Part shown: positions 11,602-23,918 of the stretch, one piece after another
How positions within the stretch are numbered: the stretch's first letter is position 1
How the letters are laid out: each line of letters begins with the position of its first letter
Origin: Rhynchopus euleeides
Taxonomy: Eukaryota > Euglenozoa > Diplonemea > Diplonemida > Diplonemidae
Length of the DNA: 64,000 nucleotides
Direction of reading: 5' to 3'
Assembly: GCA_963210315.1 (NCBI GenBank)
Contig: OY723243.1
Span: forward strand, 1,488,001-1,552,000
Notes under the pieces: model-generated
Seen by the model: the letters and a program-made list of their open reading frames with translations, nothing else
The model's database searches: none
What the model was told of the DNA's origin: nothing
Made by a program: the position numbers and the translations under genes

Positions 11602-11989
11602 GGACGGCGTGCGTGGCGTACGAGCCCCCAGGCACGCCTTCCCCGCCGGCGACCCCTCGGCCCAGGCCGCCTCCCACGCTACCGCCTCCACCTCCGCCTC
11701 CGCCTCCACCGCCGCCACGGCCGCCCTCTCCTCCTCCTCTTCCTCGGAGGGTCGGCGACGACTCCTACTCGCCGGACGTCAACGCGACGTACGCGAGGGA
11801 AGCGCGGGTGACGGTGGAGGGGCGGCATCTTGGCCCGCCCTCGGCGCGGGGTGGCCCCACGGGGGAGCTGGCCCCCATATCGACGTCACGTCTGAACCTC
11901 GACGCCTTAGAGGCTTTGGATTCCGAGGGGATCCTGTCAGGGGTTATCGACGTGATTCGGGACCGGGGCGCTTTCCTGCGGGCCATGCG

Positions 11990-12660
11990 ACCGGGCGTGG
12001 ATCTGGGCGACAGGCCTCTTTCGCGCGGGACCTCGAGGCACATGCTGCGGCACTGGGATAACCTCTCGGAGTGGGGGGTGCTGGGGTTGGCAGACGCGCC
12101 GAAGGTGGTCCTCCCGGCGTTCACCGTGGAGAAAAAGAGCGGGCTGCTGCGTTTGGTATGCGACGGGCGAAAGCTGAACCGGCTGATGCGGGACCCACCA
12201 CCGATGCTCCTCCCGTCGATCCACGAGGTGGTCCGGAGGTTCCTGGCGGCCGAATTCGTGGTGCAGGCTGACGGGAAGAGCTGGTTCTACCAGTTCCCCC
12301 TGGGGGACGGGGTCCGCGACTTCTTCGGGGTGAATCTGGCTGGGGAGCGGGGCCCGTTTCGGCGCACCTCGCTGCGGGTGATGTGCATGGGCTGGAGCTG
12401 GGCGCCGTGCATCGCGCAGAGGGCCTCACGCGTGCTTCTCCCCCTGGAGGATGGGCTGTCTTGGGTGGACAACTGGTTTGTGGTTGGAGATAGCCGGGAG
12501 GATGCAGCCGAGAGATACGCCCGATTCCTCGGCAAGGCCGAGTCGGTGGGCGCCGAGCTCAACGAGGGTGCGGAGTTCGGCACACCGCAGTCGCGGTTCA
12601 TCGCCTTGGGGTTGGAATTTGATCTGGAGTCGTCGCCTAAGCGCTTCAGGTCGGACCCCG
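11990..12660 (+). other. Reverse transcriptase domain of the YR element
   Basis: DIRS-group RT signatures are visible in order: a substrate-binding segment around FTVEKKSGLLRLVCDGRKLNR, then WFYQFPLGDGVRDFFGVNL, the CMGWSWAPC box, the VDNWFVVGD catalytic region and IALGLEFDL. A Pro-rich stretch precedes it (about 11660-11760), apparently a linker. Approximate domain limits are given rather than gene ends. Confidence 0.8.
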
Positions 12661-12949
12661 ATTGGGTGTCGAAATTCCTTGCCTCGGCGGCCGTGGCGGC
12701 GGTTCGCGAGAACAGGGCTACTTCCCGGGAGTTCTAGAAGGTTTTCGGCGGTATGATTTGGTTTCTGTTCTCGACGCAGAGGCGTCTCTGCTACTTCCGC
12801 GCCTCCCTCGCCTTCCTCAGGAGATCCGCGGCCAAGCTGGTTGCGGAACCGGAGCAGTGGGACCGCCCTCTCGACATCCCCCCCTCTGTTCTCGCTGATC
12901 TTTCTCTGATTTCGGCCGATCTGGGCCAGAATGTGTGGGTTGAGGCAGG

Positions 12950-13340
12950 GGCTTCGGGGCCCTCGGTCACGGCGTGGTCTGACGCTTCCGACACAGAATG
13001 GGCAGCCCTTCTGGAGTTAGACCCCGAGCCGATTGTCCAGGGCTGTTTTGATGAACCCCTCGCCCACCATATATATGTCAAAGAGCTCTTCGCAGCGCTC
13101 CAGGCGACACGCCTCGCAGCCGCTACGCGGCCGGGCTGTGCGTTGGGGTTGCAGGTGGACAACACGGCAGCGGTGGCAGCTATCAACAAGGGCCACAGCA
13201 AGAATTACCTCGCGAATGACTTGTTGTGTGCCTTGTTTGACACCGCGGACGGTGCGGGCATCTCCGTTTCCGCTCAGTGGGTGCCTACGCATGCACAGAG
13301 AGCAGACGAGTTTACCCGAGGCACTGTGGCATCGCCGTGC
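12950..13340 (+). other. RNase H domain of the YR element
   Basis: Three RNase H motifs appear in order: WSDASDTEWAALLE (first acidic residue), a helix with VKELFAALQA, QVDNTAAVAAINKGHSKN and finally SAQWVPTHAQRADEFTRG. This is the arrangement seen in the RNase H of DIRS-like and other plant/protist YR elements. It lies directly after the RT part. Limits are approximate. Confidence 0.75.
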
Positions 13341-13468
13341 CCTGTCCCCCTGGCGCCCCTCCCTGCGAGATACGCGGCGGTTGCAGCCATATCGCGTTAA
13401 ACATTTCAAGTGTGGTGTACCCTTTCAATTCCTTGTCTTTCTTTCCGCTACGCGGTCCCTGTGGGTTG

Positions 13469-13752
13469 GGCTGCGTTCAACGAAAAAAGACACTTCTTTC
13501 CGGAGTTTAGCTAGCACGATTCAGTTGGGCGATTCATTTGTCTGGTTTTTGCATACACGTTAAGTGTTCTAAGAAACCAGACATAACCAGAAGACCAACA
13601 TCATGTTCGTGCTAGCACTTTTCCCTTTTGTCATCACACCCGTGCGCCAAAACAGGTTAGGCCTTATATTTGGCTGCGTTCAACGAAAAAAGACACTTCT
13701 TTCCGGAGTTTAGCTAGCACGATTCAGTTGGGCGATTCATTTGTCTGGTTTT
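13469..13752 (+). repeat. Split repeats B1-A2-B2 at the 3' end of the YR element
   Basis: B1 (13469-13549) begins GGCTGCGTTCAACG and ends TTGTCTGGTTTTT. It runs directly into A2 (13546-13690), which overlaps B2 (13671-13752). The ~20 bases GGCTGCGTTCAACGAAAAA are shared by the end of A and the start of B. Confidence 0.85.
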
Positions 13753-16700
13753 GCTTCTTTGTCGGGTCCTGCAATAGCGCCCTGTCTTCTGATGTTTTGT
13801 ATCACTGCTGTATTATATACAGCAATGATGATTTCGTCTGTCTTTGCCCCATGTATCTATGCATGCATCCCTTCCCATCTCGAGAAGGGAAATCGCCGCT
13901 CTTCCACACTCCACCGCCTCCTTCTTGCCTTTTTTACCTTCAATGTGGGCGAATTCCGACTCAGATCACACTGCGGTTTTGAAACATGTGAAGACTTGAA
14001 GTTGATGTCGATTCGACCGTACCACAGCTCGTCTTCATGGCCAGTCATTTCATAGCCGTAGTGTGATTTCAGGCTTGGAACCGACCCATGTTTTTCTGGT
14101 ATTTCTTTTGCATTTAGCGATGTTCGTGCTTCCCATTTGTCCGCCGTGTCGAGGATTTCACCACATCACAAACGTGACATGCACCCTCCTCAGGGAACGT
14201 TCTGAATGAAGGCGTCGAACATGCTAATCTTATAAAAGCTGGAAGGTATCCAGCAATTTGCGTATGGGTCCGAACATGATTCGGGCCCATGTGTGGAATG
14301 GGATACCAGGTGGAACAGCAGGGCACAACAGCTGGTGTGTACCCCAAGGCATCTGGAGTGTTGCACAGCCGCGACGCAACTTCATGTGTTTTGGCCGTGT
14401 TATCACACAGCCTGAGTCTGGTTGCCTTGCAAAGGCTCACTCCCCACCCTTGAAAATGCCTTCTTGAAATGGCAAACGACCCCCCACCCCACCCTACCCC
14501 ACCACTCCTCGTAGGGGGAACACATGATGCGTGCACGCTGACATGTCAAGTCGCCCTTTGTGTTTGAAAGTATCTGTATTCTTCAGCCGTGCCTCAACGG
14601 GGTGCGATAGCTGATTGATTCGTCCTCCTCTCTGACCTTGCATGATGGGGGAGAATGAGCGGTACTCTGCTGTCTTTGTGGTTCGTGCTCCTTATCCCCC
14701 CCGCCCCATGGATTGATGATCCTGATTTGTTTGGTGCAATTCAATCTTGCAAAGCAGGATAGAAACTGTGCGCGAAGGGATCGATCCAAAGGGTTATGAG
14801 AGGTGATAAAGGTACTTTCCCGAACACATGCCCCTCGATCTATGCCGACGTCTTCAGCACGGCTCAACCTTGCGACTCTAGCGGTGATTTCCTCACAGCA
14901 GAACTAGGAAAAGCAAGTGTGCGTGCTCTCATGCGCATCCTGAAACAGTCCTCTGCCCACTATGTTTACGGTGTATTTTTGCTAGTTATTTTGCGGACAT
15001 CCCTATCCTCACCACCACCACCCCCATCCTCGGCTCCCTTGTTTCCCCCGCACCCCCCTTCCCCCACAGCACACAAGCTGTCGTCTATGTGTTTCGGCTC
15101 TTTCTCTGCATGGGGCATATTCCATTCCACGAAGATGTGCCCTTCAGCTCAACCCACATTTCGTTTGATACGTTTACCCACCCCTGTTGTTTTTTTGCCC
15201 CCCCCCCCCCCCACCCCTTCCCGTTGCGTTGCGTTGGTGGCTTCTTCGTGATTATTATTACAGTCGTCTGGGTTTGGCTTACATTTTTGTCCCAAACCCT
15301 CCCTTTGACCCCCCCCCCCCCTTCTACTTCTATTTCTATTTCACTACCCCCCCCCCTAGCCCGCTCCCTTTTGTGCCCCCCTCGGCCTCGGCCTCTGGGT
15401 GGTCATCTTTGAGTCTACTTTTCCCCACAAAATCACACCGGGCTCCCGCACCATTCTTCTTTTGCCTCATACAGCAGTTGAAGGGGTCAATTTCTTTTTG
15501 AGAGTTGTGCAACAAGGGGTGTTCTCGCGATCGACGAATACCCTTCGGCTCTTCTATTGTTTCCCTTTCAGATTTGCACTAAAACACAGTTTTGTTGACC
15601 CTCTCCACCCCCTCCCGCACCACACCGGCCCAACCCCACCCTGGAGAGTGCCAATGACAGGCATCATCTGCTCTGCTATTTTTTTTCGTTTTGATTTTTT
15701 TTGCCAACATATCTGCAAGCTCCTTCATTCTTACTTTTGCCCCCCACTCCCTTTCCCTTTCGGGGAGGTTGGCCGTGTCTTCTTGTTTCTGTCGCTCCCG
15801 CCACCACCTCCTTCTGTGTATTTTTGAGGCAAAAAAGTCACAGCAGGTACAGTGGGGGTGGGTGGGTCATCGTGTGTATTTCCAAGCAAAAAAACCCCCT
15901 CTACAGTAGTGTTGGTGCTGATGCGCCACGTTGCAAGAAACCCCGAAAAAAACTCTGGGACTGCCAGCAACCGTCTTCATTTCCCTTCCAAGGGAAAGTG
16001 GGCATTTTATACACATCTCCTGAAGTCATCGCTACATACAGGGGGTCTTAGCTACGGTGCAGAAACCGGTGCGTTTTTTTCGTTGCATTTCCTCCTGTTT
16101 TGTCTGAGAAAACCGCCGAACTTTGCCGAAAAATTGCCGATAGCGAAGATCACCATAGTTTCTGACTTTCCAGATATTGTCGATTAGAGACAGGCCGAAT
16201 GCCATTGGCGTCGCATCCACCGGAAGCGTGTGCCTTGGGGCTGTTCAGTGGCCTCGCCGAGCCATCCCGACCCCCGTCATGGAGTTCGGGTGTTTCCGGC
16301 TCAACATACAACCAATCCAAATCAACGAAAGCTATCACAGGTAGCTGGAAAACAAGGCTCTCTTTTTTTGCTGTGCCCGTTGGAACAACGGGATGTGTGG
16401 CCGCCTCATGTAGTGCATCGTATTCGTGGCATGTTGAAATATTCGAACATTCTTCATAATGTTCTCCAAACAGTCTGTGTCGCTGTGCAGAATGGTCCAA
16501 AAAGGTCAGGGGGGGTAGGGTGGGGTGGGGTGGAATCGTTCCTGGGATGGGTCTCTGAAGTGGCGGGCCGGTGTCAATGAGTGTTGCACACACACACCAG
16601 GCAGTCCGGCACGGAGTGAGGGTTAGCCCGTTGCCCACCCATGCCCCACCCAAACGCCGTCTTAACCAACACGGGGTGATCATTGCGAGGGGAGTTCTTT

Positions 16701-18831
16701 TTAGCCTCCTTCATCTTGCTCAACAGAGAGGAGGTTGCAACAAACAAGATATGCCGTTTGTTGAATCCTCTCTCTCTCGCGCTCTCTCTCTCTCTCTTTG
16801 TCTCTGCCTTACGTTTCCCCCTGCGGCTGTCCCTTGCCCTGAGACAGCTGCTGTTGCATTTGAATGCAGCCGCGCTGTCTACAAGGCCCCGTAATCATTT
16901 TTAACTTCGTCGATTTTTTTGGGATTGTATTACCGAAAAGATCCCCACAAACAGTTCTTAACCTTATCCTGCAATGTGGAAGTGGAGTTCGGGACTGCAC
17001 CACAGGTGCTACCCCGAACCCCTGGGCCTTGCGGGGCCTGTTATCTGACCTGTCTGACCCATTAACAATGCGAGGGAGGCGGGCCAGCCTCGTGAGAATT
17101 CTGGGTGCCGACAGCCGCGGGCCGTTTTTAGTTAAGAGAGTGATTTACTCGCCGTTCAATGCGGATGCACATTGTTCCACTCTGCGAATCAGCAGTTGTG
17201 TTTGTATAGACTCGTTTGTCCCAGCCGCGGGGCGAGGAGAAGGGGGCAAACCAGGTCATGTATTTTGAAGGGTGGTGAGGAATCCAATGGTGATACTGAC
17301 GTCAAAATGGTATCCGTGATCTTGCCGCAGAAATATCTCCTTGCGACGCAGCATCGACAAGGTGGTGTTCCACTGCTTTTATCTTCTTCGAGACTCTTTC
17401 TCTGATGGCATGTATTCAGATGCCTTGGGGTGGGCACAGGCACCCAGCCAAACTGGCCATTTTTTCTGAAGAAAAAAACACATGTGCGGCCAGAAGAAGC
17501 CTGAACCAGCGGCCCGGGGGCTGCGAAGAGGCTGTACATCTTTAAAATCGTCCAAATCGTTCAAAATGTTCGAACAAGCAGTGTGTTGTTTGTGGTACGG
17601 GGTACGCCACCAAACTCACCGCCTTCTGTGAGATCCCCGTACATTGCTCTCTTTGTTTCTCGACTATATCCCTTTCGACCATCTCTGCTCATTGGAAACA
17701 TGCATCAGGCGCGTCTTCCTGTTCGCCTGCACCTCCTCTCCCCCACCCCCCCACGCCCTCTTCCACGCTTGCAGATCTCTCCAGAAGCCCCTCACCCCCC
17801 CACCCCACCGCACCCCGCGTCCTCACTGTTTTCCTTCGCCCCTGCCAAACCCCCACTCCCGCTGGTCACTCGTATGGCATTTTTTTCTTCATTTTCTCTC
17901 CTGGGCTTCCTCCCTCCCGAGCCAAGTAATACGCCAAAAGAAAAGTACCCCCGTTCCCGAGCATTTGTATTTTTCCGCGCCTTTCGCGCCCCCCCCCCTC
18001 CCCCCGTTTTGTTGTGCGCTGTATCGTCGTAGTACTGTGATATCTCCCCCATCCATTTCAGAGAACCCCTGGATTGAATGTGACCCCGGGTCCAGGCCCA
18101 AAGGGGAGGAACCCCGATAAGTACAAACGGCCCAAAGCCCCCTCGAAGTAGCAAGCAAAGAAAATGGCAACAAATGCCGCCCCGCCCCCCCCACCCCTCC
18201 CCCACCAACCGAGTGTATTCTTCATCTGTTCATTTTTTTCTGTTGTGCTGTGGCAGAAGTCGAAGAAAGCAGGACAAGAAGAATAGCGGTGAACGTGTTG
18301 ACATTCTTCAGAACCGAAACTGCCTGACATGGTCCTTGTTTTTTGCATTCTGTGATATTCTATTCTGCAGAGCAGACCGACGGTGCATGGCCTGCAGCAC
18401 GCCGACAGAAAATGCTGGAGAGTGTCGGATGAGCTTTGTTGGTATCACCTTTGGTGATATACAGGAAAAGGTCCCCAACACATGGGACGTCGTTTGACCC
18501 TCCCCCTCCCCCCTCTCCCCGAACCACTAACGTCAGATGAAGCGATGAAGAGAAGTGTTTCAAAACCCAGCAGCAGAAGCATCAGCAAACTTGTGTGAGG
18601 AAACCCTCATTGGGGTGGGGGCGCAGGATTGGATCGCATCCGGCTCGTCCTGCACCCCCTTCCCCACTACACTGCACTGCCACCACCACCACCACTTTTC
18701 ACATTTGGATTGCCGGCGGGCCACCACATTTCCAACCAAATCTGAATCCACTCCACCACCCATACGCACGTTTTTTTTCAATTTTAGATATCTAAATGTA
18801 CGTGACGCGAACGCGCTCCCTTGCACGGTGG
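13753..18831. other. Long intergenic region, pyrimidine-rich tracts, no gene
   Basis: No supported gene in about 5 kb. C runs occur near 15200-15212, 15309-15320, 15347-15356 and 17990-18004, together with CT-rich DNA. A (CT)n tract lies at about 16770-16800. Open frames such as 16150-16683 (-) show no domain. Confidence 0.45.
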
Positions 18832-18946
18832 CCTGGTCAGACCCTGACCAGGTCAAAACCTGGTCAAATCTTGACCAGGTCATACCTGGTCATTGACCAG
18901 GTATGACCTGGTCATGATCATGTCATACCTGGTCATGACCAGGTCA
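18832..18946. repeat. Cluster of CCTGGTCA / TGACCAGG words
   Basis: About a dozen copies of CCTGGTCA in both orientations are packed into 115 bp, so most adjacent pairs can form short hairpins. It looks like a short inverted-word repeat, possibly the core of a small element, but no outer TIR was found. Confidence 0.6.
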
Positions 18947-19930
18947 TTTTCACCCATTTTAACCGGGGGGGAACATGTTGAGTGGCCAAGCAGGGGGAAC
19001 AATTCGCATGTTCCGGACTCTCTCCGGCCGTTGTGGAAAGTATGGGTCAAAAGGGTTCAACCATACCCCGAGTCGAGAAAGAAGTCGAAGCTTGAATCAT
19101 GTTGGGCACAAGGGAAAAATGGTCGTCCTTCTCGCCGTGCTCCGTTACCCCTGCCTCGGCCAGGTAGCGCAGTGCCTCCTTGCAGTTGTGCAACAGCAGG
19201 TTGTGCACGTTTGTGGCTGTGAGGTGGTGTCGGGCCGACGCTGTCGCGGGGCAGCCGAAGAAGAGGTGTTTTTTTTTTCGGAGTAGTATGAGCTGAGAGA
19301 AGCTAGACCTGGCCCGAGGAAGGGGATAGAAGACGCATCCCGTCCAAACGAGTTCGAATATTATGGTTTCACCCACTTGACGATCAAAACGACGATGTCT
19401 GAAGTGATCCTGTCTGACACTTCCCCACTCCCCCCTTTACTCCTCCGCGCCGCCCTTGCGGCAACTCCACGCTACAACAGCCACACAGGCTGTTGTTGCC
19501 CCCACCCTCTCCTGATTGTGAGCTACCAGGGACCCCCCTGTGTCAGCTCTGTGTGGCGATAGCCTCCGGCAGGTTTTTTTCCCCGCCGTGCGATATCTTC
19601 TTGGCCGCCAAGCCTAGCTTGTTGAGCGTTCAGAATCCTATTTTTTTGTGTTTGGGGATGATGTGGCGGTGCTTGCGTGTCCTTCGTGCAGATGGACACA
19701 GTTGGCTCGAGGAGGAGCATGCAGTGCCTGACTGATGCGATTTTTTGGGGGAGATTCTTTGGTGCTGTGTTCCTGGTCGGAGAGGCCTGTGGGTCTGTTG
19801 GGCCAACTCCCACACCTCCTTTGACACGAACATGTGGGTCTGTCTTGTTCAGATTTTCTTTATTTCTAGAATATTTCAGGGTATAAGATATACTTTTTTT
19901 CTGGCGCCGTTTTCCGGTTTTTCTGGTTTT
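18947..19930. other. Intergenic, no supported gene
   Basis: A minus-strand frame at 19047-19376 contains NVHNLLLHNCKEALRYLAEAGV, which looks somewhat coding-like, but no family is recognised and no exon structure can be proposed. Confidence 0.3.
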
Positions 19931-19938
19931 GAATTTTT

Positions 19939-19963
19939 TCGCGCGCGCCTTCGGCGCGCGCGA
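19939..19963. repeat. GC-only hairpin with 3-base loop
   Basis: The inverted repeat CGCGCGCGCC / GGCGCGCGCG closes on a TTC (GAA on the other strand) loop. It is flanked by an A/T run in the same relative place as the hairpins at 48695-48717 and 52563-52581, which suggests a shared repeat end. Confidence 0.6.
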
Positions 19964-20181
19964 CCCGCGCAAACCCTCTCAGAATCACACCCAACACGGC
20001 TGGACCAGGCTCTGCCGAACAGCAGTGGCGTGTTGCTCCACGCAGCTCCCCGAAGGGACGGAACTGAGCTTTCAATGCGTCCACGTACTGACGGAGCGCG
20101 GCTTCGCATCACCTCCCGCATCAGGACAAACCCCCCTGAGGGTGCTGCTCTGCTGGTGCGCCTCACGAAGGGCAACTACCT

Positions 20182-20577
20182 TCATGGTCGAGCTTGTTGC
20201 ATGACCACCCCCTTGAGGCAGTCAGTCAGACGATGCGCACAACGTGCGCTCATGCGAACACCAGCGGGTGTCTCCAACACTGCACAAATCGCGGTCCCGC
20301 CAGAACCCGAATCCGTCGATCCCCTCCAAAGCGGACATGCACTCCCGAAAACATCGGAGTTTGCATGTGCCATCCCCAGCAAGGCAAACGTGCTCGAGAC
20401 AAGGTCGTAGCTTGCGTGGATGACAGGGTGGTCCTTGGCAGTGTGCACCGCAACGAGATTGAGTGCATGCGCTCGGCAAGCCGCCCAGAAGGAGTACGGT
20501 GCGGTCGGAATGATCAAGCTACCGGAGTATCTCGAAACTTCAAACAGAGAAGACCTGCATGACGAGGACATCACCAC
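20182..20577 (-). pseudogene. hAT-superfamily transposase fragment (DUF4371-like), decayed
   Basis: The minus-strand frame contains CRAHALNLVAVHTAKDHPVI followed by a helical segment and, later, ETPAGVRMSARCAHRLTDCL. This resembles the conserved C-A-H-x-L-N-L-V block and the downstream T-R-W-S-A-R segment of hAT/ZMYM-type transposases, with the Trp of the second block replaced. About 130 residues are left, with neither the N-terminal finger nor the C-terminal dimerisation part in frame. Identification rests on two blocks only. An exapted host fragment is possible but has no support. Confidence 0.45.
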
Positions 20578-20582
20578 CCACC

Positions 20583-21892
20583 GGGTCCCGCTGGGCTCCT
20601 TTTCTCCGCTTCTCTGCTTTCTTTTGACTGTTTGAGCTCCGTGCGGATCACGATGGGGTCACTTTCCATATTTTTTTGGCTAATGGTCCCACTGGTTGAC
20701 TGTCACAAAGGTTCCCCAAAAACCGGCGAAAATCCGATCAGTGGTCGCGCTAAATATTGGAAAAATCTCCCAAAATTTGGAAATCGGGAGCGAAAAAACG
20801 TACCTGAAAAAGGGGCTCGTTTTTGGGCGGGGAAACCGCGTTTCGTTGCATTTCCGAGCCTCGCCCGGATCGTAGTGGGGTCATTTTGAAAAAATGGGCT
20901 TGTTTGAAGACACTCAAATTTTCCGTCCTGGTTGTCTCTACAGCATGTGATCAGTAACAACCCGGGCTAGGGGTCAGGCACCTGCTCGGAAAGCAGGGAC
21001 GGGAGTTCCCCACTCAGCTCAACTGCCAACAACGCCACCAAGTAGGCAAACATGTGCCAGCTTGAGTGCCACCCCTGATACGGCGAGGGTGTAGCCTGTT
21101 CAAGACACTGATGCCAGTACTGGACGTGGGGACCCCACGAAGCATGTTGTATGTGAAACCTCGTGCACACGCTGTAGTGCTGCACACGCTATACAGGGGG
21201 GTCTGGGGGGCGGAGCCCCCCAGCCGCCGGAGGCCACGGTAGTGAGTATCTGTTCCTTGCGCCGTAGTGGGAGCGCGTGGGAGTTGCGGGCGTACAGATT
21301 CTGTGTGAGTTGGATGCGTCCTCCTGAGGCTACTGAGAGTGGCCTGGGTCCCATTCGCTGATGTGAACCCAAAGGACTTGGCTACAAGACAGGCACGCGC
21401 TGCAGCCGAGTGATACAGGGGGCGGAGCCCCCCAGCCGCCGGAGGCCACGGTAGTGAACATCTGTTCCGAGCTGAACTCGTGTGGATCACTCCCACATCA
21501 GGTCGGAGCCCAGTGCTGCGCGGGAAGCAGTCACTCGGTAGGGAAGGCAAAAGGGGTGCTGAGAGTTTCATGCAAAGCGATGCTTGTGGAAGTTTGGGAA
21601 CGGCGAACCTCAGGGCGTGAAGAGCAGCAGCCATCAAGGCCACTCACCCACCCCCACCACCCACCCCCGCCCCGCGGGGCCCATTTTTTTCTCTCCCCGT
21701 CTCTGCCTTCTTTTGAATATTTGAGATCCGTGCGAAACGCCATGGGGTCACTTTCATTTTTTTGGTGCACTTTTTTCATACTGAATTGGGGTACCAAAAC
21801 TTTTCAAGTTGTGGACAAATCCCTGTTTGCAAATAAAAAACGTACCTCAAAAAAGCGTCGAAAATGCCGGGAGTAGGGAGTGAAGTTAGCGC
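20583..21892. repeat. Mosaic of dispersed repeats including two hairpin modules
   Basis: Two copies of a ~60-bp motif (CTTTTGAxxxTTTGAG, GTGCGG, ATGGGGTCAC) lie at about 20610-20660 and 21705-21755. Two copies of the CTGGGGGG/CCCCCCAG hairpin module lie at about 21194-21255 and 21413-21467. The block at about 21240-21440 recurs inverted at about 52120-52350. No gene is present. Confidence 0.6.
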
Positions 21893-23607
21893 GACCACTG
21901 AATCCGATCAGGTGTGGCTCTATTTTGGGGGTATTTTGGCCGATTTTCGAAATCCTATTTTGGTTTTTTTGCACTTTTTTTGGGTGCTTTTTTGCACGAT
22001 TTCTGTGCCTCAGACACAGATTTTGGTGTGATTTTTGCGCTATTTTGATTCACTCTGCCTGACCGATGCATACGATTCGAAAAAATGGCGAAAAAATCGC
22101 TATCAACAACGGTGAACGAATGGAGGTAGATGGGGAAGTGGAAGGACACAGCACGCCCTCCCACTGCTCGCCACCTGTACACTACCTCTCTGTTCAAGGC
22201 GGTCAGTGCCTCTTGGTGCTGCACACAAATCACTGCTGCATCCCAGGGCGCCTTCCCTTGTGAGAATAGCGAAACCTCTGCGGTTGCAGTTTGGTGGTTG
22301 AGGCCGGCGGTGGTGACATCACTTTGGTGACTGTGATTCCTTCCCCCTGAGCTCGACCAGATCCAGGTCGACCTGGTGCTGTGTGGCTCCTGGTGTGGTA
22401 TCTCCTTGCTTCCTCGCACACATACACGTGGTTCCTCGCCACGGATGCCCACCAAGTCGAACCCGAAACATGATCACGGGCCCACGACGACCCTTTCGAG
22501 ATGTCATGGCCGCAAGCCCACAAACCCGATCGCATTCGCAAGGTGGTTCGTCTCTTAGAGATCAGTGCTCGGGCCCAGCCGAGGGTGCTGGAACCGATAT
22601 GCCACAGCCCCGTACGCGCAAGGACTTGGCTCCAAGACCAGGCACAAGCCACAGGGGGGTCTGGGGGGCGGAGCCCCCCAGCCGCCGGAGGCCACGGTAG
22701 CGAACGTCTGTTGGCCTGGCTCCATAGTCGCATACGCTCAAGTACAACACAACTGACAGATAGCGGCTATAATCATAGCACAGGTCGCATGGGGGGGGTC
22801 TGGGGGGCGGAGCCCCCCAGCCGCCGGAGGCCACGGTAGTGAACATCTGTTGGTTTGAGCTCGAGAGCAAGCCTCTCACACCACCGCCCTCCGACCCCCC
22901 TCTCCACCCCCAGGTGCAAATTTTTTTTGCATCCGGAAAATGTGTTCTTTTGAATGTTTGAGCACATCCAAGACCGGGAACATAAAATTTTTCTGCCAAT
23001 ACCAAGTAGGGTCACAATAAAATCCAAAAGAAAAAAGTGCAAAAAAATAGTGCAAAAAAATATTTTTTCCCCAAATTCCTATTTTCATTCCGTGAAATAG
23101 ATACACGCCTGAATCCGATCGGCCTTTTTTTTTTTCCCAGAAAACCGGAAACCGGGAAACCCTGGTTTTGAAAACCGGAAAACCAGACCTATCTTATCCC
23201 CTGAATATTTCTTCCTTCCGAAACGGAAGTGTTGAACATCGATGGAGATCACAATGAGGTCTGTATATACCCAGATGTGCCGGAGATGAGGCACAAACGG
23301 GTCTCGTGATGCATGAGGAGTTCGTGGTATTGTGGTGCTCTTGAAATGCAAGTGTGTGTTTGAAATTCCCTTCTCGCCGCCTGTGGTCTTGCCAGCTGGC
23401 CGTGGCATTGGAGTACACAGGTCTTCCACATGCGTGTTCCTTTTCTTTTTACGCACACGACTTTCGCGCGGAAAGTGTCATTCAGCTCTGCCAAACGTGC
23501 TCTACACACCACCCCCTTCATCAGGCAAGTGGGTTCGTAAGTGTGTGTGGAAGCGTCAACGCATCAAACGAAGTATCATACAGTAGAGAGTTGAAGTGAC
23601 ACTTTCT
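21893..23607. repeat. Dispersed 1.7-kb repeat, copy A
   Basis: It matches 60492-62231 in the same orientation over most of its length, starting near GTGTGGCTCTATTTTGGGGG and ending near TTGAAGTGACACTTT. Copy A has an extra segment at about 23113-23448 that copy B lacks. Two hairpin modules lie inside (22652-22710, 22790-22852). No TIR, target duplication or recognisable gene was found, so its class is unknown. Confidence 0.7.
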
Positions 23608-23918
23608 ACCCCCCCCCCCACCCCCTACACACACTTAACACTTCGTCTGACAGATCCTGATGGAACGTAGGTGGTGCTACCAAAGCAAATCGTTTCAAAA
23701 GCTGTTGCCCCCCCTGGCGTGCCAAGACCCAGGGTCACTGCCAGCCGGTCTCGGTATGGTTCTTTGGGAGTGCGCGCGCTATCGAATCGACTAAGCCGTC
23801 TGGCACCTCGTGTCGAACAGACGCGATGCGTGCGGACGGCGCATCGATTTTGTGGGTGGGCCCTCATTCGCAACTCTCGTTCATCAAGATTTTAGTATTT
23901 TCTGTTTTCTGACATCTT
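23608..23918. other. Short intergenic stretch
   Basis: Begins with a C run and has no gene. It ends with CATCT, the target duplication of the next element. Confidence 0.4.

Larger units (their letters stand above)
9030..13752 (+). mobile_element. Tyrosine-recombinase retroelement (VIPER/Ngaro/PAT-like), near whole
   Basis: Split direct repeats of the A1...B1-A2-B2 type bound the element: A1 at about 9030-9174, B1 at 13469-13549, A2 at 13546-13690 and B2 at 13671-13752. A1 and A2 look identical over about 140 bp, and B1 and B2 match as well. Between them, on the plus strand, lie a coiled-coil gag-like protein, a tyrosine recombinase, a reverse transcriptase and an RNase H, in that order. Split direct repeats are known from Ngaro, PAT and VIPER elements; placing YR before RT is the VIPER arrangement. 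Identical repeats suggest a recent insertion. The element looks nearly whole, with about one break. Confidence 0.85.
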
